In this document: positions 42,822-56,115 of the stretch, one piece after another
Layout of the letters: each line of letters starts with the position of its first letter
How positions within the stretch are numbered: position 1 is the first letter of the stretch
NCBI RefSeq assembly: GCF_049243985.1
Contig: NC_135380.1
Span: forward strand, 21,066,501-21,130,500
Direction: 5' to 3'
Source: Paroedura picta
Lineage: Eukaryota; Chordata; Lepidosauria; Squamata; Gekkonidae
DNA: 64,000 bases
Notes under the pieces: model-generated
The model's database searches: none
Told to the model about the DNA's origin: nothing
What the model saw: only the letters and a program-made list of their open reading frames with translations
Made by a program: the position numbers and the translations under genes

Positions 42822-43135
42822 GTTACCAACTCAGCTTTGTAGAGTAGGGCCTGAGAAGGGTGGGGTTTGAGAAGGGGAGGGACCTCAGAAGGGTATAATG
42901 CCATAACGCCCTCCAAAGCAGCCATTTTCTCCATGGGAACCAGGGTTACCAACCTCTAGATGGGGCCTGGAATTTCAACTAATCTCCCAATCCTTTAGAG
43001 AAAATGTCTGCTTTGGAGTGTGGACTCTATGGCATTATATCCTGCTGAGGTCGCTTACCTCCCCAAAACCTTGCCTCCCAAGGTTCCATCCCCAAATCTC
43101 CTGGAATTTCCCAACCTGGAGTTGACAACCTTAAT
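42822..43135. mobile_element. Two abutting, oppositely oriented GGGTTGCCAAC-family MITEs
   Basis: Left part (42822-42945) is a plus-oriented, right-truncated copy. From 42946 a minus-oriented copy follows, ending CTGGAGTTGACAACCTTA. Confidence 0.7.
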
Positions 43136-43934
43136 GAGAGAAGAAAGCGGGTGGCGAAAGAGGAGAGTCTATGGGGGCTTTCAGGAAAAGGAAAGCAGAC
43201 ATAGTGGGAGAGGGGGAAATGTAATGGCTCCTGCAAGCCCCCGTGAGTTCCTGCTTGTAAATGAAATAATAACAGATCATTTCCGTGGCAAGTATTGCAT
43301 AGATGCACAGTCTCTTACAGGCACATGTTTTTACTCAAGTGTGATTACAGGGCAACCCAATTTCTATGGGTGCCATGCACTTTGCAATCAGGAGCTGAGA
43401 GAAGGCCATGGGCCAGGACAAATACACTTCACTTTGGTAGAGTCATACTGTGGGTTTCTAGCTGCCAGCTTGGAAAAGAAAAAGGCATAGGTTGTGACGT
43501 TTCTCATAAATGGCTGGCTCCCCGGGTGAAGGGTTTAATTGGCTTTACATCAGCCATCCAGGTATTTCAGAAGAGATTTGTTAATGAAACTGCTCTAGTA
43601 GGAAGCAGGATGCAGAGTTCAGCCTAAAATCCACAGGCAACAAAACAAGCTTGTAGATTGGTGGTATGCATGGCTGCACAACAGAATATGGACTGTGGAG
43701 CTGGAAGGGAAGGAACCTGAGAGCTCATCTGTCTTTCCAGCTGTTCAGGTAATTGAGAAGGTGAAATTGCTCAACTGTGGGGAAAAGAGACACAGCAGAT
43801 TTAATTCACCTCTCTGTGACTCTGGATGGATTCTGTGCACTAGTAACATCAGTGCTTTTGTTGCTATGGCAAGGTGAGAAGGAAAAAGGAAACTCTTCCA
43901 TCCCCCTTGTAAGGAAAACAGTATTCAATCTATT

Positions 43935-44155
43935 CAATATCTTTATGCACCCTCTTGCTCAACTGGTGCGGAAGTTTGGGCTGAGTTGTCACCAATATGC
44001 TGATGACACCCAGCTCTTCCTCCTGATGGACGGCTGCCCTGATTCTCCCCCTGAATCCTTAGCCAGCTGCCTGGAAGCAGTGACCAAGTGGCTCAAGCAG
44101 AGTAATCTGAAACTCAACCCTTCAAAGAGGTCCTGTGGCTGGGCAGGAGGGGTCC
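43935..44155 (+). mobile_element. L2-type LINE reverse transcriptase fragment
   Basis: Encodes HQYADDTQLFLLM, the RT YADD active-site motif in L2 context, followed by TKWLKQSNLKLNPSK. Fragment only. Confidence 0.85.
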
Positions 44156-44814
44156 AAATAAATATCACAAGTGGTAGCAACAGTGAATGAAAAATCCACA
44201 GAACCAGAAAGAATTAAAAGCAGCAAAACTAGCAAGCAGCACGCTGACAACAACCAAACCACAGCACATGAAATATCCCCACCATCTAGTTATAACTTTG
44301 CCCCTGGACATGTAAGATCCATTAACTTATCATGATTTATAGTTATCGAGAAACCTAGCCTCCATTTACTTGCATTCAACATATCGACTCTTTTGAAAGC
44401 CAGTGTAAACTAGCATCCATTGCCACATTTGAATTCCACAAACACTGACTGATCATGTGACACTCTCTTCTGTTTTGGAACTAAGCTTTTCTTGGGCATT
44501 CTGGTCAACAGACACTCTGAGGCTTTTTCTTGCCCACTGGAAAGCAGGGGACCACTTGGACAGGAAAGATGTCTTGCCTGGCTGTTTGAAATAGACTGGT
44601 ACCCACTGCAGAAATATTCGCATTGTTTTTCTGTTGCGAAAGCACTCAACAAGGAAATACCTAGTGCTGTGCAGGGTTAATTAGAATGCTTTTAATACTA
44701 ATTTCGAACAGGGAATGATTAGAGTTAGCATGTAGCCATCTGATTATAGACAGCAAACAGACCCAAGTGATTTAGTTGTGGTATCTGAATGCTTTCTAAT
44801 TCCCTTGGTCTAAT

Positions 44815-45006
44815 TAGGGTTGCCAGCTCAGAGTTGGGAAATACCTGAAGACTTTGGGGCTGGGGAAGGACCTCAGTAGATTATAATGCTCTGGACTCCA
44901 CCCTTCAAAGCAGCCATTTTTTCCAGGGGATATTGATCTCTGCCGTCTATTGATGAGCTATAATTCCAGGGGATCCCCAGACCCCACCTGGGGACTGGCA
45001 TCCCTA
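44815..45006 (+). mobile_element. hAT-type MITE (GGGTTGCCAAC family), clean copy
   Basis: TAGGGTTGCCAG/CTGGCATCCCTA ends with a perfect 8-bp GGTCTAAT duplication at 44807-44814 and 45007-45014. 192 bp. Confidence 0.92.
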
Positions 45007-45668
45007 GGTCTAATGTTCCCAATTATTATAATGGCCTACATCCTACCGAGCAAAGTTTGAACCTTCCTCCAACTTCAGTGGCTCCTCCTCTAGTATAAGA
45101 GTCACTTAATTTGGATGATGGCTGCTTAAGTTGGAAGAAGCAGCTGGAAGAATTTCCTCAAGCTTAAGGTAGGATATGTCACATTGGTTCCCTGAAACCA
45201 GTTAACTAATTGGGCTTTCGCTCTAGCACACACATTACTTTGGTTTTCCTGGCTAGAATTTGGATGGGAGAACTCCAAGTAATGACATGTAAAGAATTGT
45301 CCCAGTTAATGCAGCCCTGTTTTATAGTGAAAACCTTAAATATGGATCCAATGGAAAGGCCTGAATCAGAACAGTCCATTGCAACATAATGAACAAAAGT
45401 TATCTAGCATCTTAAAGAGCTATGGTGGCATAATTTTCTGTGAATTACACACACAATGGAACTAAGGAATGTAGGTGGTACAACAGAACTGTGATATTTC
45501 TATGGAAAGTCCAGATGTATACATATGCAGTGACCCATTCACAACTTTTATCTTTCCAGCTAATTTAACAAGTTAATTGCAAAATAAACCCCCATTCTCA
45601 ATTATGCCTGAATAGAATCAAATTTACAGTTCAGCAATTTCATACTGGAGCCCACCTGAAGTTTCTTG

Positions 45669-45895
45669 GAGACCCAGTGTGGTGTAGTGGTTAATAGCAA
45701 CGGAGTCTAATTTGGAGAACCAGGTTTGATTCCCCGCTCTCCCACATGAAGCCTGCTGGGTGACCTTGGGCCATTCACAGTTCTCTCAGAACTCTCTCAG
45801 CGCCACCTATCTCACAAGGTGCCTGTTGTGAGGAAAGGAAGAAAAAGAGATTGTAGGTTGCTAGAAAAAAGCAGAGTATAAAAACCTCTTCTTCT
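45669..45895 (+). repeat. Sauria-type tRNA SINE
   Basis: GTGTGGTGTAGTGGTTAATA head, GGTTTGATTCCCC box B, CCTCTTCTTCT tail. Confidence 0.85.
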
Positions 45896-46033
45896 AGCGG
45901 GTTGTAGATCATTAACAGAATGTCTCAGGAAACTGAGGTGTTCTCCAACTGGATTCTGATCATTGCCATATTTTATGTCAGATTTGTCTTCTCTCCCTAA
46001 AGGGTAGCACTGCACAACTGCTGCATTGGATCT

Positions 46034-46470
46034 AAAAGAAGAAGAAGAGTTGGTTCTTACATGCCACTTTTTTCTACCCAAAGGAGTCTCAAAGTGACTT
46101 ACAATTGCCTTCCCTTTCCACTCCCCACAACAGACACCCTGTGAGGGATGGGAGGCTAAGAGAGCCCTGATGTTACTGCTCGGTCAGAACAGAAGAAGAA
46201 GATGCTGCTTTTCTCTTCCTGAATATGCTGCTTTTCTCTTCCTGAAAGAGTCTCAAAGCAGTTTCCAATTGCCTGCCCTTTCTTCTCCCCACAACAGACA
46301 CCCTGTGAGGTAGGTGAGGCTGAGAGAGCCCTGATGTTGCTGCTTGGTCAGAACAGTTTTACCAATGCCCAAGGTCACTCAGCTGGCTGCATGTGGGGAA
46401 GCGCAGAATCAAACCCAGTGTGCCATATTAGAAGTCTGCACTCCTAACCACTACACCAAGCTGGCTCTCC
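46034..46470 (-). repeat. Two tandem antisense Sauria-type SINEs
   Basis: Left copy (46034-46194) holds only the 3' half; the second runs to 46470 with the full tRNA head. Between them is a duplicated ATGCTGCTTTTCTCTTCCTG (46202 and 46226). Confidence 0.8.
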
Positions 46471-47095
46471 AGGGAAGCCTAACTGGGGCTCCTAAATGCC
46501 ATGGCTTTCTTTCAACACTATACATATATCTATCAGGACAGAACACTCTCTGTTCACAGCTTTGGATGAAAAGTCCATTCCTGTGTTCATGTCTACACAG
46601 ATGACCACATGAAATTGCATTGCTTGTGCCTGCCTAACGTATTATGCTCTGCCTCCCTAAAGATACAAGTTTGGCATCTATGATTTCTGAACAGAAAGTA
46701 GAATAAAGGCCCCGTCTTCTAGCCAGTGCAGGTTTTCAATGCAAATGTCAGTGCAGTTGCCTTTTCACACTAAATAGCATGTCTTTGGATCTCCCTAATG
46801 CTATTTTGGGTAAATATATCATTGCTTCAAGATCGCATGTGTAAGAAAACAATTCAGCAGAGCAACCATTCTCAACAGGAGCCTTAGGGGGCCCTGGCAC
46901 ATTTGAAGAGGGGCCACAGACTGAAAAAATGCGAGAAGGGGAGCCCAAACGGTTTATGGGGAAACTGAGCAACTCCGTGTTGGGTTGTGAACATGGCATA
47001 TATTTTAAACACCAGCCGGTTGAAGACTGTGTTGTGAAAGCCAACTAGAAAACCTACAGATTGGTGTGAATGTGTATTAAAACCACTGGGACAAA

Positions 47096-47365
47096 GAGAG
47101 CCAGTTTGGTGTAGTGGTTTGGTGAAGTGTGGACTTCTAATGTGGCACACCGGGTTTGATTCTGCGCTCCTCCACATATGCAGCCAGCTGCATGATCTTG
47201 GGCACTGGTAAAACTGTTTTGACCAAGCAGTAATATCAGGGTGCTTTCAGCATCACCTGCTAGCCAGGGTGTCTGTTGTGGGGAGAGGAAAGGGAAGGCG
47301 AATATAAGCCACTTTGAGCCTCCTTTGGGTAGAAAAAAGCGGCATATAAGGACCAACTCTTCTTC
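47096..47365 (+). repeat. Sauria-type tRNA SINE
   Basis: GAGCCAGTTTGGTGTAGTGG head to ACCAACTCTTCTTC tail. Lies just left of the CpG island. Confidence 0.9.
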
Positions 47366-47479
47366 AAACGTATTTCAGAACCAAGTCCCTCTTCTATTCC
47401 GAGAAGGGACCTGGCTTTTTCTGGTGTGAAAAGACGCGGGTTTTTGTTTGTTTGTTTAGTTCCGTTGGGTTGCAAGTCT

Positions 47480-48180
47480 AATAAGTCAAAGGACGACAGG
47501 CACGCAGTTCTTTCACATCCCAACCCCGCTCACTGCCTGGCAAGAAGAGGAGCCGCGCGAAGCCCCCAGACTTTCTCCAAAGCCAGCGCGAAAGGCGCGC
47601 GTCTCTTCGGCGGCTGCGGAGAGCCGCGCGCGCTCCGTCCTCTCTGCGGGGCCCCACTCCGTCCACTAGGGGCGTCGCGGTCGCAGGATGCGGGACAGGC
47701 CCGCACAGCAAGAACGTGGTGCTGTTTGCGCATCACCTGACGCTTTTGCAGCCTCTGAAGTGATTGGATAAGAGGATCCGGCTTCTCCCCCCCCCCACCC
47801 GCGCTCCCCGCCCTTGCATGCTGCTCCTTCCCCCCCCCCCCTCCTTTCCCTCCTCACCCTTTCTCTCCCTCCTCCTTGGGGTGGCTGCTGTTTTGCAGCA
47901 TTCACCAGCGGCAGAGGCAGGGAGGCAGCGGCGGCCCATCCAGCGACGGGGTTGTGTGCGCGCGCGAGGGTGGCTTTTGCTTTTCTTTTCTTGGCATGGG
48001 AAGCAGCTGCAGGATCTAGCTGGAGAGACCGCTTCTGCAGCCAAGTTTCGGCTCTGGGGGACGCGCTTCCTGGGGAGCGCTTCTCGCCCGGCTCTCGGCT
48101 GCTTCTGAATCGAGGCGCGCTCCCAACGCAACCGCAACCACGTTAACTTCACAGAGGTCCGGGGTCTCCTGCGGAGCCAG
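47480..48180 (+). promoter_or_regulatory. CpG island with probable noncoding first exon of a rightward gene
   Basis: Dense CpG from about 47540 (GCGCGAAAGGCGCGCG, CCGCGCGCGCTCCGTCC), then pyrimidine tracts, then a strong donor GAGCCAG|GTAAGG at 48180/48181. No long coding ORF crosses the donor, so the exon is likely 5' UTR. In human, PHYHIP lies divergently upstream of POLR3D, so PHYHIP is the first candidate; no PHYHIP coding exon is visible up to 64000, which would imply a first intron over 15 kb. Confidence 0.5.
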
Positions 48181-50764
48181 GTAAGGCGTTCTTGGGGGCT
48201 GAAATAAAATTAGCCCGGGAGAAGAGGCGAAGGCTCACGAAGCCAGCCTTATTCTTTATAGAGCGCCAGGGGGACACACCGGGGGGACGGGACGGGGGAC
48301 GAACACCCACCCACCCCGACATAAGGAGGTCTCTGCCCCAAGGAAGCTACAGGCTGAATTTCAGCAGTGATGGGAGACAACGGTGAGAAACAAGGAAAGC
48401 TCGGCTCAGCTGCTACTTTTAAGTTCTCAACCGGCGTCTTTATCTCTCCAGTATCTTCTGACAGGACAAATTCCCCTGTGCCTTTAGGCACTTTTAGTCT
48501 CCGGGGTGGTTTCTTTCATTTTAGACGACCAAGGACGATGCCTCAATTACCAAGATTCTTATACAAAAACAAAAGGAATTTTGCAACACTTTATAGACTA
48601 AGAACATTTAATTCTAGGATCAATTTAGCATGGACTACACTGAATCTTCTCACTGCATCCAAAGATGAGGGCTACTGAAGTCCGCAAAACCAAACACTGG
48701 GATGAAATATTGTTAGGCTTTAAAGTGCAACAAAGGCTTGTTTTGGGTTTGGGGTTTTTTTTTTTTTGCTGAAGCTGACAAACACGGATAAGCCCTCCGG
48801 GTCAGACTAGCGAGCAGAGCTATTCCTTGTGCGCAGAATGCGTTTGGAGAGGAGCAATTATTCTGGCGTGTTAATAGATTTGGTGCGGGAAGAGGCTGCT
48901 TAATGGGGAGGGGGAGCTTTGCTGTAGGAGCCGGGCTTTGCTGCAGCACAGTGACTCCAGCACAGATGCTGCGGGACAGGCAGAAGGAACCAGGTCTGAA
49001 TGAGGAGCAAGACGGGTAGGACAGAGGTTCTGTGAAGCGGTTCCTCCTCCCTTTGGAATCTGCTTAATGAAGACAACTGGACCAGTCCGTCTGAATTCCA
49101 CTGACCACAAGGTAGTCAGTGACCTTCCTGTCGTCCTGCAGTTCCTCTGAACAGGGAAACGACAAGAACTTTTGACTGGGTTCTTGCAAGAGTGGCAGAA
49201 AACATGTCGCAAGGATCTTGTGAAAGCTGAGGGATTTGCAGAGAGAGGGATGGGGGCGGAGTGCGTGGGGATGTTCTTGATGTCTTTGAGTGGGCTGGCA
49301 CATGTATATGTATGAACGGGTGGCTGTATGACTTGGCACATGTGTTTATGTGAGGCTTGATTAGTAAAGAGATAGGTTTGTATGTAGGCAGAATTTTGGT
49401 CGAAGCCAATTAATGGGGCTACGTGCGTGCACATATCTGTGGCTGATGACCAAGGGGTGACAGCATGAAGACGCATAGATTTATTTAAACGAAGTGTGTG
49501 TCACGAGGATCACAAATTCTTCTGTGTTCAATCATGACAGGTATGCCCTGTGGAACAAGAGAGCGTGCCCAGGAAAGGCAGTTTTTATATGACTGAAGGT
49601 GTGTGTACGTTAACTGGGACTTGATACATGTATAATTTATTTTGAATTGTCATCCTGTCTTATGCTAACAGTCTGATCTGGTTATAAACATATTTAGAAT
49701 GCAATAAACCTCCCCAAAGCATGAAGCACATACCTGATCATTTTGACTTGCATATACTACTGTTGGTTTCGTATGTGAGTTGGTAATGATGTGCATGTGA
49801 ATTGCAAGTATTGTATTGAGACCTTCTAAATGCCCCTAACTATGAAGAGATATATGCACAGCCAAGATTAGAAGTATCTGCAATTGTGCATACTGTCTAT
49901 GATACTTCCTCTCCAATGCGTGATTGTGAAGGGTATGAAAGTGTGGCCACACATAGTTCTAGAGATTTACATGACCATTCACGAGGCTGCGTGTACACTC
50001 TTGACTTATCTCAGGTAGGTGTTTGGGTGTGTGTATGTGTGCAATGTTCTGAATAGGCGTGGGTTCATTCTTTTGGCTTCAGGGGGTTCAAGTGTGCATG
50101 GAATAGGTATATCAACATTCATTTCATAATACAGAGGCGTACTTTTTAAATAGAGGGAGGCCTTGTAGGATTGAAGTGCTAGCAGGGTCTCCATCTAAGA
50201 TTTCAAGGTGGTGATTTAGCAGGCTCTATTTTTGAATGCGAAAAGGTAGGAATTTTATATAGTTACTTTTTATTTATTGTCTCCCATGATGCTTCTACTG
50301 GTGTCAGAACTCAACCACTTGCCCCAGGCATGTGATGTAGGGACTCTTCTAAATCTAAGCTAGTCTGACTTTAGTTAGTGCCTAGATAGGTGAATGCCTA
50401 GGAATCCCACATGTGCTGTCTCAGTTTACTTAAGATACATATTCTAACTTCTCAATAAAATCAGCCAACAAGATGGCTAACCCTGTAAATCAATCCGATG
50501 TCGGCATAAAAAGTAAGAATTCAGCAGCAGTAGAAACAAAACATCATCAGGAAAAAAGAGGATCAGACTACTCCAAAAACTCCATTTAGCAGTGATAAAG
50601 AAAAATTCATCAAAGCAAAGCACCTCCCCTTAGGGTCTGGGCCAGTATTAGATTGGCCTGACTCGACAAGCCCCCAGTGACAACATCCCAAATTCCATCG
50701 GCCATCTTTGGTCCACCCACAGGGCTTGTGTGGGATAGAAATTACATTGTATTTCGCCATAGTT

Positions 50765-51330
50765 TGGGTTGAGTTTTAGAATGTTTTAATGGGTTTAATG
50801 GGGTTTTTATTTTATTATATGGATTGTATACCAAAAATTGTAAACCGCTGTGAGCCAGGTCTGGGAACAACGATCATACCAATCCAACTATAAATAAATA
50901 AAGCCAGTCCATAAACATTTCTAAAGCCTGCCCACAAAAATGAATAAACTAGCACTGTAATGGATATAACTACAGGCTCCAAAAGCTTCCAGGAGGGAAG
51001 GAACATGGTGAAATTCCCAGGACAGGAAGTCCCATAAATGGAGGGCCATCTGTGAGAACACCTTGCTGAGCATGACAGCCAACCTAACCTCCCTCACTTG
51101 AGGCATACAGAGCAAATCTTAAATGATAGGTAGGTTGATACAGATGGAGATGGTGTTTCAAGGAGGTTGGTTCGAGCCCTTTAGGGCTTTAAAGACTGGT
51201 GTCAGGACACTGAATTGGGCCAAGAAGTAAGCAGGCCGCAGGGGAAATGATGAGCACTCGTCAGACAGCATTCAGGACCTTTGCTTTTGGATCCAACTCT
51301 TTTCAAATACAATGGAGCATGTTACAGTAA
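50765..51330. mobile_element. L2/CR1-type LINE ends in two orientations
   Basis: 50765-50900 looks like a sense 3' end (GTAAACCGCTGTGAGCC). From about 50900 the sequence is antisense ORF2-type, with CCTTTAGGGCTTTAAAGACT and TGAATTGGGCCAAGAAG. Confidence 0.65.
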
Positions 51331-51917
51331 CCTAATCTTGATTCCTGTCAAGGGCAGAGTCTGCACTTACTTTCTTTATTCCATTGTCAATCCTGTTGAA
51401 TTCAGATTGCTTTGAACTCGGATCTTCCTCATCCCCTCCCCTCCCCATTGAAACAGGAAAGTGTTCTGCACGTGGTTAGGGTAGTTCAGAAGGTGAGGGG
51501 GAGCCAAGTGTCTTTCTTTCTTTTCTTGGAGGGGAGGGGGACAGGACTGAAAAAGGCAGAGAAGGGAGAAAAAATCCAGGACCGACAGAAGTTGAGAGAA
51601 ATTAGGGACTTCTCCTTTAAGGCAAGCGTGTCACATGACCAGGTGTAGCTTATCAGAGGTTCTCTACCACGGAGCTTTCTTGCCCAATCCGGATATTGAG
51701 GATTAAAAGCAGTCTGAGATATCGCACAATAAAGGTAGGGTCACCTCGGATCAATCCTTCTTGCTGCAGAAGGAAAATTAAAATCGGCCAAAATCCAAAC
51801 GGAAATCGCATTCTGTGTAGAGGGCAGGGACTGAATCGATCTGGGGTTGGAATAAAAGCTCCGTGCAGTTTACACCAAGGAATATGGCTTGAAACATCAA
51901 ATTTGGGCGACAGATAT

Positions 51918-52140
51918 ACACAGGAAATTGCTTTATACTGAATGGGGCCCATAATCTCTCTTAAGGTCACTATTTATTTCCTTTCCTGGCAGCAGCCCTC
52001 CTGGGTCAGTTAAAGGTATTCCACCTCACCAACTACTTGATCCTTTTAAGCTGGAGATGCCAAGGATTGAACCTGGAAACATCTGCCAGCCAAGCAGATG
52101 CTCCTACTGCTGACCCACAGCTCCTCTGCCAAGGTTCAGA
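51918..52140 (-). repeat. SINE (AGCATCTGCTT family), antisense
   Basis: CCAAGCAGATGCTCCTACTG is the reverse complement of the family head; GGAGATGCCAAGGATTGAAC is the box B side. Confidence 0.65.
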
Positions 52141-54129
52141 TCTCTGACTAGTCACAAAACCTCACTGGGTGGCTTTCTTCAGTAAGTTAGTCTTTTTATC
52201 TCCTTCCTGCTCCCTCCCTTTATCTTCCTTATGCCAAATTCTATTTAGCAAATTGTAGGACTCAAGAGCTTGTCCTCTTGTTCCCTGTAAAACACCATGT
52301 GGTTTAAAGGTGCAATATCAATAATAAATACTGGGTGGACATTTGTCTATGGCCCCATTAAAATGGGATGGCATACCGTTTGCCACTCTCTTGGAATGAA
52401 CAGCAGTTTGCCCCCCAGGCAATCGGCCAAGATCCCTCCTCCGCCTTCTGCACTACTACTTCTGAAACCCAGGAAAGAGGGAGGAAGTCATGGGAACAAC
52501 TCCTATGTAGCAGAGAGAGAAAACCGTGTGGCTCCCTTGGCTTCAGAGGAACAGGGCAGGCTTCCAATATGGCACCATATGGTCATGGTGAGCCTCAGCA
52601 GTGGAAAATAATGGAGAGGAAAAAGAAGGATTTTTAGGTAAATGAAACTGGGAAGGGAAAGCCCTCCACAATTCCTGCATATCACGTTTGTCACCCTTCC
52701 TCCAAGGAGCACAGAGTAGTGTTCATAAGGTGACCCCATTTTAGCCTCACAACCACCCTGGAGTAGGTTAGGCGGGCAGCACAGAAAGCATGATTAGCCT
52801 GAGGTGAACAGGCTAATCATGGCAGAGATTTGGCCGAAGCCCAGCACTCTATTGACTCTACTACTGTGGTTCATGGCCCTAAAGAAAAAATAATCGGGGC
52901 TGATTTTCATGGAGTGTGCTAAGGATTGGGACATTTCCCATAGAGGAGCTTTTTGTAAGGGGGGGGGGCAAACATGGACACGCTCATGATGGGGAAGGGG
53001 AGGCACAAGTGCTTCCACTAGGCATCTAATCGAAAGGAAACGAGTGTGTCTGGTGGTTTTTGCATGAATATGGATGTGGGTGGGAAGGAGTTGGTTGCTG
53101 GATGGCTGTGAGTGGGTGCACATCCACGTGGCTGTAAGGGCTGTCAGCCTTTGTGAACATGTGAGTGCATGGCAAGCATGAGACTGCATCACAAGGTGGT
53201 GCAGGTATGCCTGTTGAGTTGCAGGCTGATACGGATGGAATTCAGATTTTTGCCATCAGTCTCAGGGTCATTCTGACCTGAGCAGCCGTTTGGCTCAGGT
53301 GATTTCTTTTTCCCCGTAGCTGAACAATAGAAACCATGCAGCCTTCATTGGCTTAGCAAACGGCTGAGGAAGCCCTTCCCAGGAGAGATGATGCTGGCTG
53401 TTCACAAGGGAAAGCTGGCATGTTGAAAAGGCTGTGCTGTGAGTAGGCAGCATCTCAGGAACATGAGAAGAAAGGAGTGATCAGTAAGGAGAAAAGACAT
53501 CAGGGTATTCTGCTTGGTTTCCCACGTTTTGGTTCAAGGACTTTACCTTTAACTCTCTCTTTACAATCTCTCACTCAGCCAAGGCTGCAGAATGAGTTCT
53601 GTCTCTCCCCGGGCATCCAGCCTCCCAACTCAAATCAGGGTGCCATTCTGTGATGGGTTGGCACACTGATTTTGGGCTGCTTGCATGATATCTGAACATC
53701 TTCCTCTGAAATATGTCTCACTTGCAATGTTTCAAAGTTACTGTGTTTTGTTAAGAGGAGAATTGGAATTACTTTTCTTCCACAGCTTACGTAATGTGCC
53801 TGCCTGCCTCCTCAAAAATCACCCGTTTGCACCCTACCATGCTGCTTTGAACACAGGAAAGGGCTAGAGTTCTTCAAGAAAAATGGTGCTGAGGTCTGGA
53901 GAAGTTAACAGTACTAAGCTGGAAGGAGCCAGCGTCTTTCAGATCTGTTCAGGGGCTAAATGGCCCTAATAATAAAATATATGCGTAGCCACTGAAATTT
54001 GTGAACAGTGTAGAATGAGGACAGAATTGTGTGCCCCTTCTTTCCTGCATTGTAACTTGGATTACCTAATGAAACTGATAAGTAATAGGTTTAGTAAAGG
54101 GAAGTACGTTCCCCATAAAACACATTAAC

Positions 54130-54350
54130 ATTGAATTTGCTGCTATAAGATGTGGTGGGGCCAAATTTCTAGCATAAGGCATCTGCTCTGCTTGCCACAG
54201 GTTCCATCCCTGGCATCTCTCGTTAGAAGGATCAGGTAATAGGTGGTGTGAAAGACCTCCTCCCCAACCCCTGGAGAAGCACTGCCAGACAGAGCAGACA
54301 GTATGGACCTGGAAAGACGAATGGTCTGGCTTAGTAAAGGCAGCTTTGTG
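54130..54350 (+). repeat. SINE (AGCATCTGCTT family)
   Basis: GGCATCTGCTCTGCTTGCCA, then GATCAGGTAATAGGTGGTGT and GTAAAGGCAGCTTTGTG. Confidence 0.7.
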
Positions 54351-54584
54351 AGTGTTCAATAGCTTAGGTAGCTTTGAGAAAGGATTAGGCAAATTCATGG
54401 AAGATAAGCCTGTCAAGAGTAATTAGTCATGATAGTTCCCTGTGTAACCTCTAAACATCAGGTGCTGCTAGGAAGGCCCGGCAAGCTATCATTCCCGGCT
54501 TGTGAGCTTTCCATCTGACTAAAGGCATGAAGTTGACTTATACAAAGACAGAACGTGGGTCCCTTGCAGCTCAACACGGTCTCA

Positions 54585-54735
54585 GCAGCATCTCTCTAGG
54601 ATCTCAGGCAGAGGAAGATCTTTCCCAAACTTGCTGCCTGAGATTCTTTTTAAAGGGAGGTGCCAGCAGGAACCTGGGACCTTGTGCATGCAAAGCACAT
54701 ACTCCTCCACTGAACAACTGCCTCTCCCTGGGGTT
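54585..54735 (-). repeat. SINE (AGCATCTGCTT family), antisense fragment
   Basis: GGAACCTGGGACCTTGTGCA, then TGCAAAGCACATACTCCTCC and ACTGAACAACTGCCTCTCCC, the reversed tRNA-like head. Confidence 0.6.
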
Positions 54736-55344
54736 GGCTGCTGATGGAAACATATGCCTTGGAATATTTATTTGCTATGCCTGTGCGCAAAGGCCTGGAT
54801 ATCCATTGCTCTATAGAGGAAGAATAATTCTAGGAGGAAGAATAATTCCTGTACACATGTGCAGCTGAACATTTGTTGAACTTATGCCTACCATGTATAT
54901 ACATGCAGAGCTTCTTCATTTGCCTCTTCTACATATGATTCCAGGCAGTATTTTTACAAACACCCACATATTCTGGGCATCGCTGCCTGTTTGCTTTTGT
55001 TGCCCAGCTGTCACTTGAGCACATTTTTCTTTTCTGAAGGGAACGTGGAGGTAAAACAATAGCTTCAGAAATATTAGCCCACATATCTGTCTGAATAGGC
55101 TCATGCGTATACCAAATTTCCATTTCTGAATGCTGGAGATGAGAACAAGAATCTGAGCTGCACTTTTCATTCTTTGGCTGGAGACAGATAATATTCGGTT
55201 CCATTGTCTCTTCTGGCAAAACAGGCTTTCTAGCTTATTGAAGCTTGCCAGAATTTAGGGAAAGAGAAGATAGCTGGATGAGCATGAAGAGCAAAGGCAG
55301 CAGCATTTCCCTAATAGACAACTAGCATGATGGCGGGGGGGGGG

Positions 55345-55545
55345 GGTAGGTTAAGGTCTGGGAGACCCAGATTCCCCACTCTGCCATAGAAGCTTGCTGG
55401 GTGAGCTTGGGCCAGTCATACAGTCTCAGCGTAACCTACCTCATGGGGTTGATGTGAGGATAAAGTGGAGGGACAATGTAAGCTCCCTTAGGACCCCCAT
55501 GGGGAAAATGGTGGAGAAATGTAAATGAAATAAATATATGCACAA
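55345..55545 (+). repeat. Diverged Sauria-type SINE
   Basis: CTTGCTGGGTGAGCTTGGGC, GTTGATGTGAGGATAAAGTG and GGTGGAGAAATGTAAATG in family order. Confidence 0.6.
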
Positions 55546-56115
55546 ATGATAGCATATTCAGCTCTTAATCAAAAAATATTCCACTGTGTTACTATAGCCT
55601 ACCCACGTACCTTTGATTCCCATGTATCCTGTTCAAAACATCAGTATCTACAATATCTTTTTCATACCTGTGTGGAATATGCAAAAAACTCTACATAAAC
55701 CCATTTCAGTAGTCTACTGCATCAAGCATACCCTAACCTTGATTATCAGCTCAGCTTCCAAACTATCTGCAACAGCACTCCAACAATTGTCTCAGGGTAC
55801 CAGTCTGTTCTGGCCTTCAAAATCCTCTTCCTGCCACTGAATACCAGATTCCACAAATGAGCGCAACCATAAGCAAAATACGATTGAGCTAATTTTTATA
55901 TGCAAATAGGAGAGGTTTAATTGTGTCCACTTTCCACCTGAAGATCATTAAGGAACATGGGGGCCCCTGTCTTATGGGTCTCTACGTGCTTCTGATCTCC
56001 AGACGTACATACAACCCATGAGGCTCTAGGTGTATCCCCACGTCTGAACGAAAGTGCAGTGAAGGAATTTTTAACACCTTGGTGTGATACGCAGTCTTTG
56101 GCCATTTGTCTAGCA

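Noticed and set aside
43020-43490. 156-aa plus-strand ORF
   Set aside because: Begins inside a MITE and has no recognisable domain or splice context.
47426-48152. Several ORFs over 100 aa in the CpG island
   Set aside because: GC-rich DNA lacks stops by chance; the translations are Arg/Pro/Ala low complexity in all frames.
48871-49476. 201-aa minus-strand ORF
   Set aside because: No family motif, no splice or promoter context, and overlapping equally open frames.
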